Positions 17,697 to 25,278 of a stretch of 64,000 nt of DNA are shown in pieces. This DNA comes from Holophagales bacterium UBA5704 (lineage in GTDB: Bacteria > Acidobacteriota > Thermoanaerobaculia > Multivoradales > UBA5704). Below the pieces are notes generated by a model, which was given only the letters and a program-made list of their open reading frames with translations, was not told where the DNA came from and ran no database searches. The stretch spans positions 71,858-135,857 of the forward strand of contig DIHE01000126.1 of the NCBI GenBank assembly GCA_002420005.1. The letters are read 5' to 3'. Position numbers and translations under genes: made by a program. The stretch's first letter is position 1; every line of letters starts with the position of its first letter.

Positions 17697-18593
17697 TCAG
17701 CCCTGCGGGGCCGACGTGGCCTGTTTTGCCTCGGCCATCGCCGAACGCAGCATCGAGACCGCCGCATAGAGGACGACGGCGACGACCAGCCAGCGCAGCG
17801 CAGTGAGCGGCAACGACTTGACCACGAAGGCGGCCAGGAAGACCGCCGGCACACCGCCGAGCCCGAGACCCAGTGCGGTGCGCAGGCTGTAGCGCTCGCT
17901 CTGGATGAACTTGACGCTCCCCACCGGCATCAGGAACGCGCAGGAGCCCATCATGATCGGGAAGGCCGCCGTCGGGTTCATCCCCAGCAGGCTGACCAGG
18001 ATCATGCAGGGGCCGTACAGACCGACACCGGCCTCCATCAGCGCGCCGAGGATGAAGTTGCCCACCAGGCCGGCCACCAGCAGGCCGCCGGAGAGCGCCA
18101 GGGTGTCGCCGCCGGGGGGTGCGATCTCGAAGATCCGCAGCAGGAACAGCGCGGCGGCCACCAACAGCGCGAAGCCCATGATGAGCTGGATCTTGCGCCG
18201 CGAGGCCCGCGCCACGAAGCCGGCGCCGAGCCAGGAGCCGAGCACCGCCGCCAGGATCATCAGCACCAGCGTCTTCAGCTCCACGGTGACGATGGCGATG
18301 AAGATGAAGGCCTGGGCGATGGTGGGCAGCGTGTGCCCCACGTTCAGGGTGCCCGGGATCTTCTCGTCCGGAACGGACCGCGTCATCTTGAGGGCCGCCG
18401 TGGTCGGCGCGAACGAGCCGATCCCCAGGGTGTCGAAGAAGTTGGTCACGAAGCCGAGGGCGAGATCGAAGAGGGTCGGTGCGGCCGTCTGGCCGTGGGA
18501 GCCGAGGCGGCGGGCGCGCAATACCGCGGCCGCCAACACCAGCAGGTAGAGGACGCCGACGGCGCCCAGCGCGACGAAGAGGGCTGTTTTCAC
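17697..18593 (-). CDS. TauE/SafE-family membrane permease
   Basis: Integral membrane protein of 298 aa with about eight hydrophobic segments, of the sulfite exporter TauE/SafE family (sulfur-anion or organic-acid export). Family-like features are two related halves containing GxGSFAPTTAALK and the pseudo-repeat GVGLYGPCMILVSLLGMNP. It lies 9 bp after the acetyltransferase gene on the same strand. The GTG start has no Shine-Dalgarno; a TAAGAT hexamer overlapping the upstream stop lies 6 nt before it. It is convergent with the methyltransferase gene (6 bp apart). The substrate cannot be assigned. Confidence 0.85.
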   Translation of the reverse strand: MKTALFVALGAVGVLYLLVLAAAVLRARRLGSHGQTAAPTLFDLALGFVTNFFDTLGIGSFAPTTAALKMTRSVPDEKIPGTLNVGHTLPTIAQAFIFIAIVTVELKTLVLMILAAVLGSWLGAGFVARASRRKIQLIMGFALLVAAALFLLRIFEIAPPGGDTLALSGGLLVAGLVGNFILGALMEAGVGLYGPCMILVSLLGMNPTAAFPIMMGSCAFLMPVGSVKFIQSERYSLRTALGLGLGGVPAVFLAAFVVKSLPLTALRWLVVAVVLYAAVSMLRSAMAEAKQATSAPQG

Positions 18594-18599
18594 GCCGGA

Positions 18600-18605
18600 A
18601 TCTTA
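18600..18605 (-). promoter_or_regulatory. Putative -10 box of TauE-type gene
   Basis: TAAGAT, 6 nt before the GTG at 18593. It contains the TAA stop of the upstream acetyltransferase gene, so its promoter role is less certain than at the other sites. Confidence 0.3.
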
Positions 18606-19181
18606 CACCGGCCGGTCGCTGCGCAGCAGCCCGAAGATCACCGAGTCCTGGATGTCGCCGTCCTTGATATACCGCTCGCGCAGATATCCCTCGCGGCGGA
18701 AGCCGAGCTTTTCGAGCACGCGCAAGGACGGCGCGTTGCGTGGATCGACGTCGGCTTCGATGCGGTGCAGGCCGAGCTCGCCGAAGGCATGGTCGAGGAC
18801 GGCGGCCAGGGCGTCGAGCATGAGGCCCCGGCCCCAGGCGGTGCGCGCGAGAGCGAAGCCGATCTCGGCGCGCCGGTTGTCCCAGTCGAGGCCGCCCAGG
18901 GTGGTGGTGCCGACGATGCGGCCGCCGCTCTCGATCCCCCACTGGAAGAGGGTGCGGGTATGGAATCCCTCGTGGATGCCGGCGAGGAACTCCTCGGTCA
19001 TCTCCCGGCTCGTCTGGCAACGGATCGCCAGGAAGCGGGCGACTTCGGGATCCGAGAAGATCGCATGGAGGTCGTCGACGTCGTCGGTGGTGAGATGCCG
19101 CAGGTGCACCCGGGAGCCACGGAGGGTGGGGAGACCCCCTTCGCGGGGGGCGCCGGCAGTTGGGCGGGGGGCGCGGTGCAT
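18603..19181 (-). CDS. GNAT acetyltransferase, RimJ/RimL-like
   Basis: GCN5-related N-acetyltransferase (192 aa). Residues from about 20 on match the RimJ/RimL branch: VHLRHLTTDDVDDL, GTTTLGGLDWDNRRAEIGF, the acetyl-CoA loop region TAWGRGLMLDAL, and the C-terminal LGFRREGYLRERYI. These enzymes acetylate N-termini of ribosomal proteins or small molecules; the substrate is unknown. A TAAGAT hexamer ends 6 nt before the ATG and no Shine-Dalgarno is present. First gene of a probable two-gene unit with the TauE-type permease. Confidence 0.88.
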   Translation of the reverse strand: MHRAPRPTAGAPREGGLPTLRGSRVHLRHLTTDDVDDLHAIFSDPEVARFLAIRCQTSREMTEEFLAGIHEGFHTRTLFQWGIESGGRIVGTTTLGGLDWDNRRAEIGFALARTAWGRGLMLDALAAVLDHAFGELGLHRIEADVDPRNAPSLRVLEKLGFRREGYLRERYIKDGDIQDSVIFGLLRSDRPV

Positions 19182-19187
19182 CGCGGA

Positions 19188-19193
19188 ATCTTA
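19188..19193 (-). promoter_or_regulatory. Putative -10 box of GNAT gene
   Basis: TAAGAT, 6 nt before the ATG at 19181. The same hexamer-plus-TCCG context recurs in front of the TauE-type gene. No Shine-Dalgarno is present. Confidence 0.4.
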
Positions 19194-19275
19194 GCCGAAG
19201 GTTCCCTGTGCTATCGTCCGGCCGATCACAGCAACAGCCGGTGGAGTTCCCCTTTTGACCCATGGAGGAGAGTGC

Positions 19276-20109
19276 ATGAGCTCCGAAGATGACGTGAAGA
19301 CGCCGTACGACAAGTTTGAGCTGGCCACCGCGATTCTGCTGGGCATGACCGCCCTCGGCGCCGCTCTGGCCGGACAGCAGGGCGGGCAATGGGGAGGCAA
19401 ACAGCTCGAGGCCTTCAGCGCCGCCAACAGCCTGACCACCAAGGCGGCCACCCAGTACACCGAGGACACCGTCCTGGTGAACGCCGACTACGCGGCCGTG
19501 GCGGCGGCCAAGTCGTTCATCCTGCAGGCGCGCGACGCCTCCGGCCAGGCCCGGGAGCGCAACTTCGACCTGGCGAGCTACTACTACACCTACCAGATGA
19601 GCGAGCTGGGTTACAAAGCCATGGGACTGCCCATGGACTACTACGTCGAGGACGAGGAAGAAGGGGGCGAGGAGGCCGCGCCGCAGGGCGAGGAGGCCCA
19701 GGCGGTCGAAGCCGCCACCACCGAAGACGCCGCAGCGGATGAAGAGGCGGCGGCGGATGGGGAGGAGGACCCCGAGGCGATCGCAGAGACCGCGCTGGAA
19801 CGGGACCTTCCGGATGAGGTTCTCCTGGCGTCGCTGGGCACCGAGCTCGATGACGAATACATCGACCAGGCGCTCGCCGCGGGAACCAAGATGTTCGAGG
19901 ATGCCGACAAGCGGTTCGAGGAGGGACGGCAGGCGAACGACAACGGAGACAAGTTCGACCTCGCGGTCGTCTTCTACACCGTCGCCCTGTTCTTCGCCGG
20001 TCTGGGACTGGTCTTCAAGACGCCGATGCGCTGGAAGTTCTTCTTCGCGGGCCTGTTGTTCTTCGGCGGGACCACGATCTACATGCTCACCCTGAACTGG
20101 ACGACCTAG
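19276..20109 (+). CDS. Membrane protein with acidic central region
   Basis: I recognise no firm family; it somewhat resembles DUF4337-type membrane proteins. The ATG at 19276 is preceded by GGAGGAGAG. The 277-residue protein has one N-terminal hydrophobic segment (about 14-32) and two near the C-terminus (about 222-242 and 248-270). Between them is a helical region with a YYYTYQMSELGYKAMGLP motif and a low-complexity Glu/Ala/Asp-rich stretch (about 130-175). It is transcribed divergently from the acetyltransferase gene and converges with the 20152-24547 operon. Confidence 0.72.
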   Translation: MSSEDDVKTPYDKFELATAILLGMTALGAALAGQQGGQWGGKQLEAFSAANSLTTKAATQYTEDTVLVNADYAAVAAAKSFILQARDASGQARERNFDLASYYYTYQMSELGYKAMGLPMDYYVEDEEEGGEEAAPQGEEAQAVEAATTEDAAADEEAAADGEEDPEAIAETALERDLPDEVLLASLGTELDDEYIDQALAAGTKMFEDADKRFEEGRQANDNGDKFDLAVVFYTVALFFAGLGLVFKTPMRWKFFFAGLLFFGGTTIYMLTLNWTT

Positions 20110-20151
20110 TCTTCTCCTGGTCGGTGCCGGTGCAGCACGCCGGGGCGGCGC

Positions 20152-22140
20152 TCACGAAGGAAGGAAACGCACCGACTCCAGGCAGGGCAGGGCACTCCCC
20201 TGGCGGGTCAACCAGAGCACGGTGGAGCCCTGGGCGCCCGCCGGCCAGGGGAGGCGCGCCTCCGTCCAGGCGGTGCGCCCGAGGGTGATGGCGTGCTCGA
20301 CCGCGGCGTCAGGTCCCCCGGATCGGACGGCGAGCGCGCCCCGGTCTTCCTGGAGGAGCGCGGCGCGCAGGCCGATCGAGCGCGTTCCGGCCGGAACCTC
20401 CAGCCCGACGCCACCCAGGATCGGCCGGCATCCTTCGAGACGGGGCGGCCCGGAAATCCCCGGCAGGAGCAGGGCGAAGCTCGCCTGGCGCTGCTCCGGC
20501 GCCCGCATCCAGCGGACCTGCGCCCGCTCTTCGTCGGGGAGCCAGGCGAAGTCGACACCGGGTCCGGCGAGCGGTGTTCCCTGGAGGAGCTCCCGCCGCA
20601 CCTCGGCGACCACGGTGCCTCCAGGGGCCGGTGCCGGCACCAGGGGGCGGCCGAGGAGCTGCGGGACGCGCAGGAGGTCGGGGTTGACCGCGGCGATCGT
20701 GGGCGGTGCCGGGCGGCGGGCGAGGCTCTCGACGATCGAGCCCGCGCCATGGCGGTAGGCGAGGGTCAGGCCGGGCGTTCCCAATCCGATCAGGTCGATC
20801 ATCGGGCCGTCGTGGGCCAGGGCGATGAGGCCGGCGTCATTGAGCAGGAGGACGTCGCCGCGCCCCTGGCTCGACAGCCAGCTCACCGCCCGGCCATGGC
20901 GCCGGAAGAGGTCGGTCGCCGCCGCGGTGTGCTCCCGCGCCCACAGGTGGGTGGTGGCGAGGAGCGCCGCCGGGAGAAGCAGCGCGAGGGCGCGCCAGCG
21001 GGGCGCGAGCCCCCCGGCCGACCGGCGGCGCACCCAGGCTTCGATCGTCAGCGCCGATCCCGCGATCGCCAGCACCCAGGCGGCGGCGAGCCCGGCGTGG
21101 TGGTGGCGCATCTGCTGCCACGCCAGGTAGGAGGAGAGAGGCGCGGTGAGGAACAGGACAGCCCACGCGGCGGCCAGGGGGGCCAGAGGCGCCAGCGGCG
21201 ATGCCTGGTGCCGCCGGAGGGCGCGCGCGCCGGCCAGCCCGACGGCGAGCGCCGTGGCGACGGCGAGGAGCCCGACCGGGAACCACAGCGCCGGGGTGCG
21301 CCCGGCATACACGGGCAGGAGGACGCTGCGGGCGGTCAGCCACCAGGCTTCCGGGAGCCGGCTCGCCGGTACGAAGGCTGCGTGGGTCCAGGACTTGGCG
21401 AGGGCTCCGGCCGGCTCGGCGGCTCCGGTGGCGGCGAGATGGAGCAGGGCCAGGCCGGCGCCCGGCAGGAGGGCGAGCAGAGCCGTCCCGCGGCGGCGCG
21501 GCCCGCGGCCGAGCAGGGCGGCGCCCACGGCGAGAAGGGTCAGGAAGGCGTTTTCCGGACGGGCCAGCGGGAGGAGGGCCACCAGGGTGAGAGGCGTCGC
21601 CCAGCGCGCCGCGGCCGGCTCGCGGAGCGCCCGGCTCCAGGCTGCGCAGGCGGCGAGGATCAAGGCGGCGTTCAAGGCGCTTTCCATCCCGGCGACGGCA
21701 CCGAAGCCGACCGGCCCGGACCACACGACGGTGAGCCCGCCGGCGAGCGGCCAGGGCTCCGCCACGCCCGCCGCGCGCAGGGCGGCCGCCGTGGCGAGGC
21801 CGAGGAGGAAGAGGCTCAGCACACCCACGCCGCGCGACCAGAGAGACCAGATCCCGGGGTCGGACGACAGCCGGTGGACCGGTACCAGAGGCAGGGTGAA
21901 CAGCAACGAGGAGGCTCCCGAGGAGGGCTCGCCCTCGTTCCACTGCATCGGCAAGCCGCGCGCCGCCTGCCGGGCGTAGCGGACGAAGATGTAGGCGTCG
22001 TCCACGGCAAGCAGCCAGGGAGGAGGGGCGGCGAGCCCCGGAGCGCGGTTCGGATGGCGCAGAGGAGCCGTGAGGAGCGCGGCGAAGAGGAGCGCCGCGG
22101 CCAGAAGAAGGACGGCTTCGACGAGCCGTCGGCGGGTCAC
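20152..22140 (-). CDS. Polytopic GT-C-like membrane protein
   Basis: Membrane protein of 662 aa. The N-terminal two thirds has about ten hydrophobic helices; the C-terminal third (about 450-662) is soluble and beta-rich. The first periplasmic loop carries AVDDAYIFVRYARQAARG, the Asp-Asp motif seen in polyprenyl-phosphate-sugar-dependent GT-C glycosyltransferases of the arabinofuranosyl/mannosyl type. It therefore probably transfers a sugar outside the membrane, by inference. The GTG start overlaps the DUF3179 stop by 4 nt (GTGA), so it is the last gene of the minus-strand operon. Acceptor and donor are unknown. Confidence 0.75.
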   Translation of the reverse strand: MTRRRLVEAVLLLAAALLFAALLTAPLRHPNRAPGLAAPPPWLLAVDDAYIFVRYARQAARGLPMQWNEGEPSSGASSLLFTLPLVPVHRLSSDPGIWSLWSRGVGVLSLFLLGLATAAALRAAGVAEPWPLAGGLTVVWSGPVGFGAVAGMESALNAALILAACAAWSRALREPAAARWATPLTLVALLPLARPENAFLTLLAVGAALLGRGPRRRGTALLALLPGAGLALLHLAATGAAEPAGALAKSWTHAAFVPASRLPEAWWLTARSVLLPVYAGRTPALWFPVGLLAVATALAVGLAGARALRRHQASPLAPLAPLAAAWAVLFLTAPLSSYLAWQQMRHHHAGLAAAWVLAIAGSALTIEAWVRRRSAGGLAPRWRALALLLPAALLATTHLWAREHTAAATDLFRRHGRAVSWLSSQGRGDVLLLNDAGLIALAHDGPMIDLIGLGTPGLTLAYRHGAGSIVESLARRPAPPTIAAVNPDLLRVPQLLGRPLVPAPAPGGTVVAEVRRELLQGTPLAGPGVDFAWLPDEERAQVRWMRAPEQRQASFALLLPGISGPPRLEGCRPILGGVGLEVPAGTRSIGLRAALLQEDRGALAVRSGGPDAAVEHAITLGRTAWTEARLPWPAGAQGSTVLWLTRQGSALPCLESVRFLPS

Positions 22141-23363
22141 CGCCAGACCCTCGTCTGCGGGTGATGGGTCCGCCAGTCGAACCAGGCGTCGAGCAGGACG
22201 TAGACCCGGGTCAGCCGCCGGCCCGCCAGGGGACCGCTCAGGGCCTCGCCGGCGAAGCTCCAGGTGCTCCCGGTCTCGGCGTCCAGCAGGACGAGCGGCG
22301 GCCCGCCCGGCCGGGCGAACAGATCGAGGGTGCGGCCGTCGATCCGCCGGTCGAAGACCCGGAGCGAGCGGCCGTCCTCGCCCACCACCAGCAGCAGCGG
22401 AACCCCCGCCAGGGTGTCGAGCACGGGGCTTTCCCGCCGCAGCCTGGCGACGGAATAGGCCTTGGAGGCCCCGGGCAGGGCGATCCCCGCGACCAGCTCG
22501 CGGGGATCGAACGGATCGCCCGGTCTCTCGGGGGTCACCACCGGCAGCTTCGCCGTCTCCGCTTCCCAGTCGTGCGAGAACTCCCGCCACGGTGCGCCGT
22601 CGTCCGGCCGCAGCACCCGCCCTCCCGGCTGTTCCCGCTTCCAGAGCCCGAAGGAGATCTCGTCGTGGTGCACGAGGTCCAAGGTGCGGCCCTTGAGCGG
22701 CCCGAACAGGGCTTCGCCGGTCACCTGCTGCCACCATGATCCCGTCTGCTCGTCCTGCATCAGAAAATTCTGGTTGTTGATTCCCGTGAGGTGGAACCGG
22801 AGGGTCCGCCCGTCGATCTCTGCTCTCCACACCAGACCGGTGTGACAGAGCGTTCAGTAGGTGACGGCCACGGGGACGCCGCCGACCACATCCTGCACGA
22901 TGTGATGGTAGGCGACCTGGCGCACCGGATAAGCCGCGGTGTCGCCGTTCAGGGTGACCGCGAGCACCGCCTCGTCCTCTGCGACCCAGGCGGCCTCGGC
23001 GGCGGTGGCGTAGCGGGGGTCCGGCAGCGGCGCGAACATCCTCTCGAAGAGGTTCTGGCGGGATTGCCAGGCGGTGCCGAGGAGGGGCAGGAAGGCGAGG
23101 ACGAGGAGGACCCGGCTCCTCCACCGTGCGCCGCGCCACAGCACCCCGGCGCACAGGACCGCGGCGGCCCCTGCGCCGAGAGTCAACCCGGGGGCGAGGC
23201 GGCGCATCCAGAACGCCACGGCGAGCCCGTCGGGTGTCTGCGGCGCGAACGGACGGATGAGCCAGACCGGCAGCGCCACCAGGGCGAGACTCACCAAGAC
23301 CAGACACACGAGACCGGCGCCCGCCAGACGGCGGAGGCCCGGCAAGGACCGCGGCTCAGACAT
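22137..23363 (-). CDS. DUF3179 selenoprotein (in-frame UGA = Sec)
   Basis: One 408-residue frame interrupted by a single UGA at 22854-22856 (residue 170). The N-terminal part is membrane-bound (about three hydrophobic segments, 14-100), followed by VLAVTLNGDTAAYPVRQVAY, the start of DUF3179. After VAVTY the family has Cys-x-x-Cys; here UGA stands exactly at the first Cys, followed by TLCHTGLVW. The rest (DGRTLRFHLTGINNQNFL, DEQTGSWWQQ) continues in the same frame with conserved DUF3179 motifs. Immediately after the UGA is a strong hairpin with a GGUCU loop (see separate entry). This makes selenocysteine far likelier than a broken gene. It overlaps DUF3037 by 8 nt upstream and the GT-C-like gene by 4 nt downstream. 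The function of DUF3179 is unknown; a redox role is suggested by the Sec-x-x-Cys pair. Confidence 0.85.
22822..22851 (-). promoter_or_regulatory. Candidate bacterial SECIS hairpin
   Basis: It begins two nucleotides after the UGA. An outer stem GCUCU (22851-22847) pairs with AGAGC (22826-22822). After one bulged G, a U-G pair and inner stem CACACC (22844-22839)/GGUGUG (22833-22828) close a 5-nt loop GGUCU (22838-22834). The apical loop lies 15 nt from the UGA and starts with G. The E. coli fdhF SECIS apical loop also contains GGUCU, the SelB contact site, from established knowledge. Confidence 0.8.
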
Positions 23364-23787
23364 GTTTCTCTCCTTTCGATCGCGCCGAGGGCTCCGGCGC
23401 CGGCACGGCGACCAGCTTGCGGAACAGCTCGTCGAGCGCCTGCTCGGGGGCCCGGCAGAGGCCGGAGTGGACGGGCGAGACCTGCACCACGGTGCTGCGC
23501 GGGGCCACCAGCCAGTGGAAACGCTCGCGCCGCGACAGGCGGGCGATGGGGCCGGCGTCGGGAAGGCCGGCGCAGATGCGGGGGACGGCCTCCAGGTGGC
23601 GCCGGATCGTCTCGACGTCCGTCTCCGGCCAGAGCGCGCGCAGGCGGGGTGCGTCCACGGTGACCCGCGCGGCGAGCACGTCCCGCTCGAGGCAGAACAG
23701 GATCACTCCGGCGTTGAGCTGCTCGCCGCGCTCCACCCGTGGCACCACGCGCAGAATCGCGTAGTCAAACGAGCTGGGCGCGGGCAC
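23356..23787 (-). CDS. DUF3037 protein
   Basis: Small cytoplasmic protein (143 aa) of the DUF3037 family, recognisable from FDYAILRVVPRVERGEQLNAGVILFC near the N-terminus. The family is often encoded beside HipA-like kinase genes and its biochemical role is unknown. I chose the GTG at 23787 because the conserved region starts six codons later; it lies within the last 23 bp of the HipA-like gene. The 3' end overlaps the DUF3179 start by 8 nt, so translational coupling is likely on both sides. Confidence 0.82.
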   Translation of the reverse strand: MPAPSSFDYAILRVVPRVERGEQLNAGVILFCLERDVLAARVTVDAPRLRALWPETDVETIRRHLEAVPRICAGLPDAGPIARLSRRERFHWLVAPRSTVVQVSPVHSGLCRAPEQALDELFRKLVAVPAPEPSARSKGEKHV

Positions 23788-24547
23788 GCTCCGCCTCCTC
23801 GACGAACGCACGGGCGGCGGCGAGCCGTCCGGTCAGAAAGGCCAGGTAGCCGGCGCGCCGCCCGGCCGGCGTAAGGTCCCCCGGAGCGGCGCGCAGCCAT
23901 GCGTCCGGGACCTCGTCCAGGATCGCGGCGAGCCGCGCCGCGGGGAGCAAGGCAGGAAGCCGCTCGCCGGCTTCCTCCAGCCGGCTCGCCCACGGGAGCA
24001 GCACGTGCTCGCGCACCGCGGCGAAGCGGGTCTTCGCCATCTCCTCGACGTTCTGCCAGGCGTGATGGAAGTACAGGGCCGCTCCGTGGTCGATCAGATA
24101 CGGAGCGCGGTGCCAGAGCAAAAGGTTGGGATTGCGCGGCGTGCGGTCGACGTTGGTGACGAGGGCGTCGAACCAGACGATCTCCGAGGCGAGCTCCGCC
24201 GCGAGGGAATCACCCGCCGCCGGATCGAACATCACCGAGCCCGGCAGATAGTCGAGAGCGAGATTGCAGCCGATGCTCGCCTTGAGCAGCTCGCGGATCT
24301 CCGGGTCGGGCTCGTTGCGGCCGAGCTCCACGCCGACCTCCATGAGCACCAGCTCGGGCACCGGAAGGCCCAGCGCGCGCCCGATCTCTCCGGCGACCAG
24401 CTCGGCCACCAGGGCGAGCGGCCCCTGCCCTGCGCCGCGGAACTTGAGGACGTAGAGCCCGTCGTCGTCCGCCTCGACGAGCGCGGGCAGCGAGCCCCCT
24501 TCACGGAGGGGGGTGACGTAGCGGGTGGCGGTGACGGTGCGGAGCAT
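23765..24547 (-). CDS. HipA-like kinase-fold protein
   Basis: 260-residue protein of the short HipA-like kinase family: no HipA N-terminal subdomain, just a kinase-like core. An N-terminal nucleotide-binding portion includes the Lys in GLYVLKFRGAGQG. The catalytic region FDALVTNVDRTPRNPNLL...YLIDHGAALYF resembles HipA's HxxN/D loop and metal-binding DxG-like DHG. HipA phosphorylates glutamyl-tRNA synthetase; whether this one has a protein target is unknown. First gene of the operon HipA-like, DUF3037, DUF3179(Sec), GT-C. A TACAGT -10-like hexamer lies 14 nt upstream of ATG. No HipB-like antitoxin is adjacent on this strand; the XRE gene at 24792 is divergent. Confidence 0.82.
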   Translation of the reverse strand: MLRTVTATRYVTPLREGGSLPALVEADDDGLYVLKFRGAGQGPLALVAELVAGEIGRALGLPVPELVLMEVGVELGRNEPDPEIRELLKASIGCNLALDYLPGSVMFDPAAGDSLAAELASEIVWFDALVTNVDRTPRNPNLLLWHRAPYLIDHGAALYFHHAWQNVEEMAKTRFAAVREHVLLPWASRLEEAGERLPALLPAARLAAILDEVPDAWLRAAPGDLTPAGRRAGYLAFLTGRLAAARAFVEEAERARAQLV

Positions 24548-24728
24548 GGACCTGCGGCAGAACTGTACCTCAGATGCCGCGGCCGGTCATCTCGCACCGC
24601 AAGACGGCGCCTTCGGGCGAGACGGATGCCCCCGAAAGAGGAAAACCCTGCGATCTTTCGAAATGCGGCCGTTTTGCGGCCGTGTTCCCTTCACTTCTCG
24701 GCTCTTTCCTCCACTTTTGCCGCCAGAA

Positions 24729-24742
24729 CGGGAAATTTCCCG
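24729..24742. promoter_or_regulatory. 14-bp perfect palindrome, candidate operator
   Basis: CGGGAAATTTCCCG is a perfect inverted repeat ending 12 bp upstream of the -35 of the XRE gene, in the divergent region shared with the HipA-like operon. Position and symmetry suit a dimeric repressor such as the XRE protein itself. Confidence 0.5.
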
Positions 24743-24754
24743 GAAAACCGACCG

Positions 24755-24783
24755 TTGACGGGGCACGGCGCGGTCTCTACGAT
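24755..24783 (+). promoter_or_regulatory. Sigma-70-type promoter of XRE gene
   Basis: TTGACG (24755-24760), 17-bp spacer, TACGAT (24778-24783). The -10 ends 8 nt before the ATG at 24792, so transcription should start at or within a few bases of the start codon. There is no Shine-Dalgarno, which predicts a leaderless transcript. Confidence 0.75.
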
Positions 24784-24791
24784 GCGCGCCA

Positions 24792-25205
24792 ATGGAAACC
24801 CAACGGAAACGAAAAGACGACCTCGGTGAAGCGTTGCGCCCCTTGCTCGGGAATGAGATCGCCCGCATCCGCGAGGACAGCAAGGTTTCGCAGGAAAAGC
24901 TGGCCCGCCTCGCAGGGATGGATGCCGGGACACTGCGGCGTCTGGAGAAGGGCGAGGCCCCGCTGCGCGAGGATTATCTGGTCGGCCTCTGCAAGGCGCT
25001 GGACGTCGATCTGGGCGACACGCTGCGCCGCATGACCCATCTCTATGAGCAGTCTCTCCGTGAGGGGCGCACCGCCGATCAGGAGGGGCGGTTGCAGGAG
25101 CTCTGCCATAAAATCCGCGAGAAGTTCGAGGTCCGCGTCCGCTCCGACCGCGAGCTTCTGGATGCTTTCATCGAGCTGGCCTCCTACTTCGACACGCGGC
25201 GCTGA
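24792..25205 (+). CDS. XRE-family helix-turn-helix regulator
   Basis: DNA-binding protein of 137 aa. The N-terminal HTH (about residues 20-75) shows IARIREDSKVSQEKLARLAGMDAGTLRRLEKGEAPLR, a Cro/C1-type fold (positions 24846-24965). The C-terminal part is a charged helical region, probably for dimerisation. Likely a local transcription regulator. The promoter TTGACG-N17-TACGAT and an upstream palindrome are in place for autoregulation or control of the divergent HipA-like operon 244 bp away. The target is inferred from position only. Confidence 0.85.
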   Translation: METQRKRKDDLGEALRPLLGNEIARIREDSKVSQEKLARLAGMDAGTLRRLEKGEAPLREDYLVGLCKALDVDLGDTLRRMTHLYEQSLREGRTADQEGRLQELCHKIREKFEVRVRSDRELLDAFIELASYFDTRR

Positions 25206-25233
25206 GGGTCCTCTCGCCTCGCAAGAGTAGAAT

Positions 25234-25256
25234 GCCGGGAGCCACCGTCTCCCGGC
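25234..25256 (+). other. Hairpin in 5' region of protease gene
   Basis: GCCGGGAG pairs with CTCCCGGC over a 7-nt loop, between a TAGAAT -10-like hexamer (25228-25233) and the ATG at 25279. It could be an mRNA leader hairpin or a weak terminator for the XRE gene. No T-run follows. Confidence 0.4.
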
Positions 25257-25278
25257 TCTCATCTTCGCGAGGTCGTCC

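Noticed and set aside
22137..22856. DUF3179 as two separate genes or a pseudogene
   Set aside because: Both halves are in one frame with conserved motifs, the only defect is a UGA at a Cys position, and a SECIS-like hairpin follows directly.
23765..25205. HipA-like gene and XRE gene as a HipBA toxin-antitoxin module
   Set aside because: They are divergent rather than in one operon, the HipA-like protein lacks the HipA N-terminal subdomain, and it is coupled to DUF3037 instead. A regulatory link remains possible.
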